The notes under the pieces are model-generated. The model did not search any database and was not told where the DNA came from. It was given only the letters and a program-made list of their open reading frames with translations. Shown here piece after piece: positions 16,748 to 24,740 of a stretch of DNA of 64,000 nt. Position numbers and translations under genes: made by a program. Position 1 is the first letter of the stretch. The number at the start of each line of letters is the position of its first letter. Origin of the DNA: Mycobacterium sp. (GTDB lineage: Bacteria; Actinomycetota; Actinomycetes; Mycobacteriales; Mycobacteriaceae); contig JAGQTV010000021.1 in the NCBI GenBank assembly GCA_020438845.1, forward strand, positions 1-64,000. Reading direction: 5' to 3'.

Positions 16748-17824
16748 CTACCCGCTGCCGTACAACCCTCCGCCGGTGACCAGCGGCAGGTTCAATGTGG
16801 TGCAGATGCCCGGCTCTGCGGCGACGACCGCCGGGATCGCGTTAACCACCCGCATGGCGGTCGCCAGTACCCCCGCGTAATTGTGGTCGCCGTTGGGGCT
16901 CGATAGACAGAGGTCCAGTGCGTAGCAGGGATCCCCGGTGATCTCGACGCGGTAATTGCCGCCGGCCTGGACGGGCTGCGGCCACTGGGGGCACAGGTCA
17001 TCACGCAGTCGGGTGATGTGCTCGAGCACGATGGCCGGGGCGCCGTCGACCAGACCGATCACCTCGAAGCGCAGCGCTGCGGCGGTGCCCTCGGCGATAT
17101 GGCCGCTGGCGATATCGAAGGATTCCGGCGCGGGCTCCCGCACGTACATCTCCTCCAGGCCGTCCAGCTCCAAACCCAGGCCGGCGGCGAGTTGGCGAAC
17201 CACCGAGCCCCACCCGATGCTCAGGACCCCGGGCTGTAGCAGCATCGGGATCTCGTCCATCGGCTTGCCGAAGCCCATCACGTCGAACATCACCGTCGGG
17301 CTGTCGTAGGTGGCGTAGTTGACGATCTCCATACACCGCACCTGTTCGATGCTGTGGCACGTTCCGGTGAGCGCCAGAGGGATCAGGTCGTTGGCGAAGC
17401 CCGGGTCGATACCGTTGACGAAGAGGCTCGACTTTCCTTGTCGCGCAGCCTCTTCGAGGGGGCTGACCATATCGTCGGGAATCACCTGCCAGGGCCATTG
17501 CAGGAACACCGGACCACTGCCCACCACGTTGACCCCGGCGGCCAGGATGCGGCGGTAGTCCTCAAGCGCCTCCATGAGTCGGTTGTCGGCCATCGCGGTG
17601 TAGACGGCACAGTCCGGTTTGGTGGCCAGCACCGCGTCGAGGTCGGTGCTGGCCTTGATTCCGGTCTCGGTGTCCAGGCCGATCAATTCGGCAGCGTCCT
17701 TGCCGGCCTTCGCGTCCGACGACACCCACACTGCGGTGAGTTCGTAGGCGGGGTTGGTGATCAGTGCCCGCAGAGCATGGGCGCCGACGTTGCCGGTGCC
17801 GATCTGAGCGACGCGGATTGGCAT
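16748..17824 (-). CDS. NAD(P)-dependent dehydrogenase, dihydrodipicolinate-reductase-like, Rv0926c homologue
   Basis: 358 residues, ATG with upstream GGAGGAC. N-terminal Rossmann motif (VAQIGTGNVGAHALRAL) and typical family segments (AVWVSSDAKAGKDAAEL, FVNGIDPGFANDLIPLAL). Related enzymes include 2,4-diaminopentanoate dehydrogenase-type proteins; the M. tuberculosis counterpart is uncharacterised. It follows the SDR gene by 35 nt, so both could be controlled by the KstR-like site upstream of the SDR. Confidence 0.87.
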   Translation of the reverse strand: MPIRVAQIGTGNVGAHALRALITNPAYELTAVWVSSDAKAGKDAAELIGLDTETGIKASTDLDAVLATKPDCAVYTAMADNRLMEALEDYRRILAAGVNVVGSGPVFLQWPWQVIPDDMVSPLEEAARQGKSSLFVNGIDPGFANDLIPLALTGTCHSIEQVRCMEIVNYATYDSPTVMFDVMGFGKPMDEIPMLLQPGVLSIGWGSVVRQLAAGLGLELDGLEEMYVREPAPESFDIASGHIAEGTAAALRFEVIGLVDGAPAIVLEHITRLRDDLCPQWPQPVQAGGNYRVEITGDPCYALDLCLSSPNGDHNYAGVLATAMRVVNAIPAVVAAEPGICTTLNLPLVTGGGLYGSG

Positions 17825-17859
17825 GCTTGTCCTCCTGCTGTGAGATTGAGGGGTGGGGT

Positions 17860-18651
17860 TCAGAGATCGGGAATGGGCAGGTCGAGGTTCGGGACGGTCA
17901 GGCCGCCGTCGACTTCGAGCATCTTTCCGGTCAGGAAGCTGCCCGCCGCCGAAGCCAAATAGACTGCCGCAGCCGCGATGTCGAGCGGATCACCGAGCCG
18001 GCGCAGGGGGGTTGCCCTCTCCATAGGCTCGCGCAGGGCGTCGTTGGAGGCGACGATGTCCAGCGCCGAGGTGAGGATCGAGCCCGGCGCGATGGCGTTG
18101 ACCCGGATCCGCGGGCACAGGTCGAGCGCAGTGAGCCGGGTGTACTGCGCCAGAGCCGCTTTCGCGGTGCTATACGCGGCGAAGCCGCGCGCGGCCAGCC
18201 GCCCCATGGTCGAACTGATGTTGATGATGTTGCCGCCCCCGGAGTGCTCCAGCATCAGTGGTACCGCCGCCACGGTCAGGGCATGCGCGGTCAGAACATT
18301 GAAGCTGAACGCGTCGCGCATCTCCTTGACGGTAGTGGTCATCAAGGTGTTGGGCATGCTGCCACCGACGTTGTTGACCACGATGTCCAGCTTGCCGAAA
18401 GCCTCCACGGCCGCCCCGGCGAGTTCGGCCGTGGCCTCGGGATGGGCCAGGTCGGCGACGACGACGTGCGCTCGCCGCCCGACGGACTCGACCTGGGCGG
18501 CCACGGAGTCGAGTTCGGCCTGGGTCCGTGAGGCGATCAGCACGTCGGCGCCCACTTCGGCGAAGGCGACCGCGATCGCCGCGCCGAGTCCGCGGCCGGC
18601 GCCGGTGACAACGGCAACCTGGTCGTCCAGCCGGAATCTGTCGAGGATCAC
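17860..18651 (-). CDS. Short-chain dehydrogenase/reductase, Rv0927c homologue
   Basis: 263 residues from GTG 18651, preceded by AGAAAAGG. Classical SDR: cofactor motif [19 protein letters not shown], catalytic Ser in [10 protein letters not shown], Tyr/Lys in YSTAKAALA, and C-terminal [10 protein letters not shown] palindrome matching the KstR consensus lies 23-36 nt upstream of the start. The substrate is unknown; a role in sterol or lipid catabolism is suggested only by that site. Confidence 0.9.
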   Translation of the reverse strand: MILDRFRLDDQVAVVTGAGRGLGAAIAVAFAEVGADVLIASRTQAELDSVAAQVESVGRRAHVVVADLAHPEATAELAGAAVEAFGKLDIVVNNVGGSMPNTLMTTTVKEMRDAFSFNVLTAHALTVAAVPLMLEHSGGGNIINISSTMGRLAARGFAAYSTAKAALAQYTRLTALDLCPRIRVNAIAPGSILTSALDIVASNDALREPMERATPLRRLGDPLDIAAAAVYLASAAGSFLTGKMLEVDGGLTVPNLDLPIPDL

Positions 18652-18673
18652 ACCCTTTTCTAACAGGTTTGGC

Positions 18674-18687
18674 TGAAACACGTTCTA
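18674..18687. promoter_or_regulatory. KstR-like operator upstream of the SDR gene
   Basis: TGAAACACGTTCTA fits the published KstR consensus TnnAACnnGTTnnA at all fixed positions. It overlaps the ku stop codon and sits 23-36 nt upstream of the SDR start. Match seen in sequence; KstR binding is inference. Confidence 0.5.
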
Positions 18688-19599
18688 CTTCGTGGCCGGA
18701 GCCCTCTTGGCTGGGGTCTTCTTCGCGGGGGCTTTCTTCGCGGAAGTCTTCTTCACGGGGGCAGTCTCGGCGGGCGTGGCCGGGTCGGCAGCGGTGGCGG
18801 CCGCCTGCTCCCGGCGGCGGCGCACGCTTGCCTCCAACTTGGCCAGCAGGTCGGACACGTCTTCGTTGTCGTCGAGCCGGGCGGGGGTCGCACTGCTGGT
18901 GAAAGCTTCCCCACCGGCAAGCTTGGCCTCCACCAGTTCCCGTAGCTGTGCCTGGTAGGTGTCGGTGTACTGCTCGGGGTGGAAGTCCGCCGCCATCGAC
19001 TCGACCACCTGGCCGGCCATCGTGAGCTCGGCAGGTCGAACTTCGACGTCGGTGTCCAGCACCGGGAAGTCAGGGTCGCGAATCTCATCGGGCCACAGCA
19101 GTGTGTGCACCACCATCACCTCGCGCTTGGAGAAGTCCTTGACCCGCAACGCCGCCAACCGGGTCTTGTTGCGCAGGGCGAAATGCACGATCGCCACGCG
19201 ATCGGTCTCGTGCAGAGTTTTAGCAAGCAGCACATAGGATTTCGGTGATTTGCCGTCCGGCTCCAGAAAGTAGCTGCGGTCGTACATCAGCGGGTCGATC
19301 TCCGAGGCCGGGACGAATTCCAGCACCTCGATCTCATGACTTCGTTCCTCGGGCAGGGTGGCGATGTCCTCGTCGGTGATCACCACCATCTGGCCGTCTT
19401 CGCCCTGGAAAGCCTTGGCGATGTCGCGGTACTCGACGACTTCGCCGCACTCCTCACACACCCGTTGGTAGCGGATTCGCCCGTTGTCCTTGGCGTGTAC
19501 CTGATGGAACTTCAGGTCGTGGTCTTCTGTGGCGCTGTAGACCTTGACCGGGACGTTGACCAGTCCGAAGGCGATCGAGCCTTTCCAGATCGACCGCAT
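18685..19599 (-). CDS. ku: Non-homologous end-joining protein Ku
   Basis: 304 residues from ATG 19599. The core matches bacterial Ku (MRSIWKGSIAFGLVNVPVKV, VCEECGEVVEYRDIAKAF, FLEPDGKSPKSYVLLAKTL, LLWPDEIRDPDFP). The C-terminus is a Lys/Ala/Pro-rich tail (VKKTSAKKAPAKKTPAKRA) that binds DNA in mycobacterial Ku. Ku homodimers ring DNA ends and recruit LigD, encoded divergently next door. The ATG lies 2 nt after the stop of a small secreted-protein gene. Confidence 0.96.
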   Translation of the reverse strand: MRSIWKGSIAFGLVNVPVKVYSATEDHDLKFHQVHAKDNGRIRYQRVCEECGEVVEYRDIAKAFQGEDGQMVVITDEDIATLPEERSHEIEVLEFVPASEIDPLMYDRSYFLEPDGKSPKSYVLLAKTLHETDRVAIVHFALRNKTRLAALRVKDFSKREVMVVHTLLWPDEIRDPDFPVLDTDVEVRPAELTMAGQVVESMAADFHPEQYTDTYQAQLRELVEAKLAGGEAFTSSATPARLDDNEDVSDLLAKLEASVRRRREQAAATAADPATPAETAPVKKTSAKKAPAKKTPAKRAPATK

Positions 19600-19601
19600 G
19601 C

Positions 19602-19847
19602 TCAGATCGCCGGCGCGGTCTCGGGGTCCACACCGAGCGGAACGGTCGGATCGGCCCCGGGCGCGTCCTGGATGTCGACGGAGTCCGGCCTGGGCAGACA
19701 CTCCCCGGTGGTCGGCGTCTGGCCGCTGTCGCAATAGGGTTCAAGATCCTGCGGGTCGGCCGCGGCCTGGGGAGCGAGCCACAACACAGCACCGATCAGC
19801 GCTGGGCCGGCCAGAGCGGCTCGAGTACGCGCCAGAGCGCTTTTCAT
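19602..19847 (-). CDS. Small secreted protein immediately upstream of ku
   Basis: 81 residues from ATG 19847. It has a signal peptide (KSALARTRAALAGPALIGAVLW, cleavage after AAA) and an acidic, Pro-rich mature part with two Cys (EPYCDSGQTPTTGECLPRPD). The stop is 2 nt before the ku ATG, an arrangement that favours coupled translation. Function unknown. An exported protein co-translated with a nuclear-type repair factor is unexpected; simple read-through of a shared promoter is the null explanation. Confidence 0.75.
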   Translation of the reverse strand: MKSALARTRAALAGPALIGAVLWLAPQAAADPQDLEPYCDSGQTPTTGECLPRPDSVDIQDAPGADPTVPLGVDPETAPAI

Positions 19848-19891
19848 TCATCCAGGCTATCAGCGGGTAATACGTTGGGAGGGTGATAGAC

Positions 19892-22210
19892 GTGTGGCCC
19901 CCCAGTGCTGATCCGGATGCCGATCCGGCCGGTCCGGTGGTGCGGCTGACCAACGCCGACAAGGTGCTCTACCCGGCGACGGCCACCACCAAAGCTGACG
20001 TGTTCGCCTACTACACGACCATCGCCGAAGTGATGGTGCCGCATATCGCCGGCCGACCGGCGACCCGGAAGAGGTGGCCCAATGGGGTTGCGGAGACAGC
20101 ATTCTTCGAAAAGGCACTCGCCAAATCGGCTCCGGCCTGGCTGCACCGCGGCACCTTGACGCACCGCTCGGGGGCCACCGTCTACCCGATCATCGACAGC
20201 GCCGTCGCGCTGGCCTGGATAGCGCAGCAGGCGGCGTTGGAAGTCCATGTGCCGCAATGGCGTTTCGGATCCGACGGCAAACCGGGGCCAGCCGACAGGC
20301 TGGTGTTCGACCTGGACCCGGGCGAGGGGGTGCGCATGACACAACTCGCGGAGGTGGCTCACGCCGTACGAGATCTGATGCACGACATCGACTTGCGGGT
20401 CTTTCCGCTGACCAGCGGGAGCAAGGGCCTGCATCTGTATGTCCCGCTGGCTGATCCGGTCAGCAGCGCCGGCGCCGCTGAACTGGCCCGGCGGGTGGCC
20501 CAGCAGCTTGAACACAGCATGCCCGCGTTGGTCACCGCGACCATGACCAAGAGTCAACGGGAGGGGAAGGTGTTCCTGGACTGGAGCCAGAACAACGCCG
20601 CCAAGACCACCGTCGCGCCCTACTCACTGCGGGGCCGTGATACCCCAACCGTTGCAGCCCCGCGCACCTGGGAGGAGATCAGTGACCCGGCCCTGCGGCA
20701 GTTGCGATACGACGAGGTGCTGGCTCGTGCGGCCGAACACGGTGACCTGCTGGCCGGGTTGGATGCCGGCCGGGCCGCAGGCAACGGACCGGACAAGTTG
20801 AGCACGTACCGCGCCAAACGCGACGCGGCGAAGACCCCCGAACCGGTACCGCCCGCGGCACCGTCCGACCGTGGCCAGGGCAACCGATTCGTCATTCAGG
20901 AACACCACGCCCGACGGCTGCACTACGACTTCCGCCTGGAACGCGACGGCGTGCTGGTGTCCTGGGCGGTGCCCAAGAACCTGCCCGACACCTCGGCCGT
21001 GAATCACCTGGCCGTGCGCACCGAGGACCACCCGCTGGAGTACGCCACTTTTGAGGGCACCATCCCGAAGGGGGAGTACGGAGCCGGAACCGTCACGGTC
21101 TGGGACTCCGGCACCTATCGGGCCGAAAAGTTCCGGCTCGCAACCGAACGGGGCGGTGAGGTGATCGTCGACCTGACCGGACAACGCATCAGCGGACGCT
21201 ACGCGCTGATCCAGACCGAGGGCGACCAGTGGCTGGCACACCGGATGAAGGAGCAGTCCGCGCCCCGGCTCCACGACTTCGAGCCGATGCTGGCCACCTT
21301 GGGCTCGGTCGACGGTTTGACCTCCGCGCAGTGGGCGTTCGAAGGGAAATTCGACGGCTACCGGATGCTGGTGGAAGTCGACCACGGTCAACTCCGTCTG
21401 CAGTCCCGCAACGGCCTCGACGTCACGACGGATTATCCGCAGTTGCAGCCGTTGGCAACACAGTTAGCGGACCATCACGTCATTCTGGACGGAGAGGTTG
21501 TGGCGCTTGACCCCGACGGCGTTCCCAATTTCACCGAAATGCAGAACCGGGCGCGCGCCACCCGCATTGAGTTCTGGGCGTTCGACGTTCTCTATCTCGA
21601 CGGCAGGACACTTCTGCGCGCCAAGTACCGCGACCGTCGGCGCGTTCTCGAAACACTCTCCGCAGCAACGGCAGTGATCGTTCCGGGCCTCATCGATGGT
21701 GACGGTCCCCAAGCCCTCGCCTACTCCCGCAACCGCAAGTGGGAAGGTGTCGTCGCCAAGAAGTGGGACTCCAGTTACCAGCCCGGTCGCCGATCGAAGG
21801 CGTGGATCAAGGACAAGAACTGGAACACCCAGGAAGTGGTCATCGGCGGCTGGCGCCGGGGCGAAGGCGGACGATCCAACGGCATCGGCTCATTGCTGTG
21901 CGGAATCCCGGACGATGGCGGACTCACCTTCGTCGGCAGGGTGGGAACCGGCTTCACCGAGAAGGAACTCGACCGGCTCAAGACTGTTCTGGCGCCGTTG
22001 CGCACCGACGCTTCTCCGTTTTCACCGCCATTGTCCCGGGCAGAGGCCAAGGCGGTGACCTATGTGCGTCCGGAATTGGTCGGTGAAGTGCGGTATGCCG
22101 ACATGACCGCCGACGGACGGCTGCGCCACCCGAGTTGGCGTGGGCTTAGGCCCGACAAGGATCCGCAGGACGCTATCTGGGAACTAGCGTCGCACCCGGG
22201 CCGCGACTGA
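19892..22210 (+). CDS. ligD: Multifunctional ATP-dependent DNA ligase LigD
   Basis: 772 residues from GTG 19892; the GGGAGG at 19877-19882 is well spaced for it and too close for the in-frame GTG at 19883. Domains: polymerase/primase POL (RLTNADKVLYPATATTKADV, VFDLDPGEGVR, LTSGSKGLHLY; about 1-290), phosphoesterase PE (IQEHHARRLHYDFRLERDG, EYGAGTVTVWDSG; about 325-450), and ligase LIG with adenylated Lys in FEGKFDGYRM (about 480-770). The order POL-PE-LIG is that of mycobacterial LigD. It works with Ku in NHEJ. The 3' end overlaps the convergent ATP-grasp gene by 27 bp. Confidence 0.96.
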   Translation: MWPPSADPDADPAGPVVRLTNADKVLYPATATTKADVFAYYTTIAEVMVPHIAGRPATRKRWPNGVAETAFFEKALAKSAPAWLHRGTLTHRSGATVYPIIDSAVALAWIAQQAALEVHVPQWRFGSDGKPGPADRLVFDLDPGEGVRMTQLAEVAHAVRDLMHDIDLRVFPLTSGSKGLHLYVPLADPVSSAGAAELARRVAQQLEHSMPALVTATMTKSQREGKVFLDWSQNNAAKTTVAPYSLRGRDTPTVAAPRTWEEISDPALRQLRYDEVLARAAEHGDLLAGLDAGRAAGNGPDKLSTYRAKRDAAKTPEPVPPAAPSDRGQGNRFVIQEHHARRLHYDFRLERDGVLVSWAVPKNLPDTSAVNHLAVRTEDHPLEYATFEGTIPKGEYGAGTVTVWDSGTYRAEKFRLATERGGEVIVDLTGQRISGRYALIQTEGDQWLAHRMKEQSAPRLHDFEPMLATLGSVDGLTSAQWAFEGKFDGYRMLVEVDHGQLRLQSRNGLDVTTDYPQLQPLATQLADHHVILDGEVVALDPDGVPNFTEMQNRARATRIEFWAFDVLYLDGRTLLRAKYRDRRRVLETLSAATAVIVPGLIDGDGPQALAYSRNRKWEGVVAKKWDSSYQPGRRSKAWIKDKNWNTQEVVIGGWRRGEGGRSNGIGSLLCGIPDDGGLTFVGRVGTGFTEKELDRLKTVLAPLRTDASPFSPPLSRAEAKAVTYVRPELVGEVRYADMTADGRLRHPSWRGLRPDKDPQDAIWELASHPGRD

Positions 22211-23416
22211 ATCGCGCAATTGCCTCATTGCCGCGGCCAGGACGGGACGGTTGTCGTCGGCGGCGAGCCACGCCGCTCTGGGGCGGCCTGCGCCACCCAT
22301 CCCGTCGAGGGGGTTGCGACGTGTGGAAATGAAACTTGCCAGATCCCATGGCTCCACAATGAATCGCTCATGGTTTATCTGGGAGCCGACTGGGATCGGG
22401 CGGCCAGAAAGGTCCAGGTGCATGGCCCGGACTACGTCCACTCCGGCGCTGTCTTCGAACATCCGGAACTGCGCTCCCACTCGGGGGTTGAAGTCAAGTA
22501 GGTAGTAGATGCCGGTGCGACGGTCCAGCCGCCAGTCGATGTCGAAGATGCCGCGGTATCCCACCTGGGCGCAGAAGAGTCTCGCCATGGCCACCAGCTC
22601 GGGGTCGGGGGCGGTGTACGCGGCGGCGGTGGCACCGCCGTGGGCGGGCCAGGTGCGGACCTTCCGGCCTGTGAAGACGACCTCCGCCCTGCTGTCGGCG
22701 TCGCAGTAGCCGTGGGTGAACCAATCTTCGCAATACTCATCGGGCAGATATTCCTGCAGCAGTACCTCGAACGGCTCGACCCACCGACGGGCCAGTTCGC
22801 GCAGTTCCTCACGCGTCCGCACCATTGTCGAGTTCTCGACGCTCTGAACATGGCCACGCAGTGCGATGCTCTTCACAATCACCGGCAGCTCGATTTCGTC
22901 GAGGACGGCGTCGAGTTGCGTCATCGTGTCGATCTGAATTGACGGCGGTATCGGCATGCCGTGGCGTCGGCATATCTCCGCGAGGCTGTGCTTATCAGCC
23001 AATTCCGCCGGAAGCTCCGGGGCCACCTCCGGGAGCACGAACCATTCCGCCAAAATTGCGCGGCGTCGGGCTACGAAGACCGCCATCTCATCGGAGGTGC
23101 AGACGATGAGCGACCGTCTGCCCTGCCTGCGGCCGAAGTCCATAAGGTGGTCGAGCAACTCGGCATAGCCTTCGCCGTGGTCGGTTCGCCAGGGAATCAG
23201 CCCGCTGACATAGCGGGATTTCGCTACTGGGGCTTCGGGGTCTGCCACCACCGCGAACACGGGTACCCCGGCCCGCCCCAGACTGCGGAATACCCCGAGG
23301 CAACTGTGCTGCAAGGGAAACCGGGAAACCCACAACAACACGGCCGGCAGCGACTTATCCAGGTCCGGAACACGGAGCGAACGGTCCAACCGAGGGATCA
23401 CTTCGCGAAGCTTCAT
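22184..23416 (-). CDS. ATP-grasp family carboxylate-amine ligase-like protein
   Basis: 410 residues from ATG 23416, which overlaps the TGA of a short upstream frame (ATGA); a GTG 3 codons upstream is possible. N-terminal Rossmann-like domain (HSCLGVFRSLGRAGVPVFAVV), middle segment LADKHSLAEICRRHGMPIPPS, ATP-binding ELPVIVKSIA, and metal-binding end IFDIDWRLD ... LLDFNPRVGAQF. The family joins a carboxylate to an amine via acyl-phosphate. The substrate cannot be inferred; no biosynthetic partner gene is adjacent. Confidence 0.85.
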   Translation of the reverse strand: MKLREVIPRLDRSLRVPDLDKSLPAVLLWVSRFPLQHSCLGVFRSLGRAGVPVFAVVADPEAPVAKSRYVSGLIPWRTDHGEGYAELLDHLMDFGRRQGRRSLIVCTSDEMAVFVARRRAILAEWFVLPEVAPELPAELADKHSLAEICRRHGMPIPPSIQIDTMTQLDAVLDEIELPVIVKSIALRGHVQSVENSTMVRTREELRELARRWVEPFEVLLQEYLPDEYCEDWFTHGYCDADSRAEVVFTGRKVRTWPAHGGATAAAYTAPDPELVAMARLFCAQVGYRGIFDIDWRLDRRTGIYYLLDFNPRVGAQFRMFEDSAGVDVVRAMHLDLSGRPIPVGSQINHERFIVEPWDLASFISTRRNPLDGMGGAGRPRAAWLAADDNRPVLAAAMRQLRDSVAARVRR

Positions 23417-23556
23417 CGGTGCCACCCCGCCGCCTTGCGCATCACGGTGGTGGCCAGAGTTGGATCGAGGTGGCGCAGACCGGCGGGGACCTCGCTCGGT
23501 GCGTTTGCTCGACCGAGAACCGCGTCTGCACGGTCGGCGGTGCTCACTCGCACCAC
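23413..23556 (-). CDS. Possible short gene (or gene remnant) coupled to the ATP-grasp gene
   Basis: From a GTG pair at 23556 the frame gives 47 residues ending LATTVMRKAAGWHR; its TGA overlaps the ATP-grasp ATG. The same frame is open back to 23619. The ATGA junction is the main support. The peptide is basic and of no known family, so it could equally be the tail of a decayed gene. Confidence 0.35.
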   Translation of the reverse strand: MVRVSTADRADAVLGRANAPSEVPAGLRHLDPTLATTVMRKAAGWHR

Positions 23557-23835
23557 GCGTGGGGCAGCTCGGGGCCGGTTGCCGCCGACAAGGCGGCGCA
23601 GGCTCGGAACGTCACAGAGCTATTCACGGCGCATTAGTCGTTTGGCGAGCATGGTTGGTTCCACAGCGAACCGGGCTAGCTCGAAGATTGCGGCTTTGGG
23701 GGGGGGCTTACGGGAGAACTCGCATCCCGAAACCGGGACCGGAGCGCAACTGGTCCCCTTAGCCACGGTAACCGACTGACGACGGTTCTGGACGGTGACC
23801 GATGGTGCGACGACGCTGTGGTAGGGCCTGGGTCC

Positions 23836-24740
23836 ATGAGACGGTGGCGGTATCGGACCCGGACGCCGCTGGCGGCGATATTCGCTGTCGCCCTGGGACT
23901 CACGGTCGTGTTGGGAATGGGAAGCCCGGCTGGTGCCGAACCGGTGACCGGCGACTGCGGATTCCTTCCGGGCGACATCTACGCCCACGAGTTCGAGTGT
24001 TTCCGCTACGGCGAGTTCTACACCACCCCAATCCCATTGCCGAACGGCCGCCCGGGTGACCTGATTCGCAGCGAGCCGATGCGGCTGGTGTACGAACCCT
24101 CTGGCGAACTCGGTGGCTGGATGGCCCGCGGAACGCGAATCATGCACCTGAGCAACGATTCTCGCGGCAAACCCAATGCCGTCACCGGAACCTACTTCGA
24201 ACCCGACCGGCCGTGGCCGGGGACCGGTCCCCGGCCGTTGATCGCGTATGCCCCGGGCACCCAGGGCCAAGGTGACCAGTGTGCGCCCTCGCGGGCATTC
24301 CCGCAGGGCATCCACTTTTCAGTCTCAGACTGCTGCTGCCGTACCTCGACGGCAGCGCTATGGTCGGGATCTTGAGGTACGTCCTCAATGGTGTGTTCTC
24401 TGCCTACCCGGAGGTCGCGGGTCCCCTGACCAACTCGGCGCTGGCCGTGCTGCTCGCCGAACAGCGGATCGGCAGGCTCAAGCCGCAAGCGCCGGTCTTC
24501 ATCGACAGCAACCGTTTTGATCCGCTGGTGCCGTGGGAGGGTGCCCATCAACTCAGTCGGGACTGGTGCGCCCAGGGTGCGGACGTCGAGTTCTGGACCA
24601 ACGAGCGGCCGCCGTTGTTCAACAAGCTCGCTGTCAACCACGCGCTGGCGCTCTTCGTCGAGGGTGAGCGCGCCATGCAGTGGATCGCCGACCGGTTCAA
24701 CGGCCTGCCGACGACACCGAACTGCGGTCAGTTCAGCTGA
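23836..24740 (+). pseudogene. Secretory lipase (LIP family) pseudogene with internal deletion and frameshift
   Basis: The first frame (ATG 23836) has a signal peptide and typical N-terminal lipase sequence (FLPGDIYAHEFECFRYGEFY, IAYAPGTQGQGDQCAPSRAF) as far as QGIHFS, then runs into unrelated residues and stops at 24375. From about 24330 another frame continues the family (LLPYLDGSAMVGILRYVLNG, RIGRLKPQAPVFIDSNRFDP, NGLLPTT-like end to TGA 24740). The stretch with the GxSxG nucleophile expected between them is missing, and a second loss is likely between PEVAGPL and LLAEQRI. The product cannot be an active lipase. Confidence 0.88.
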
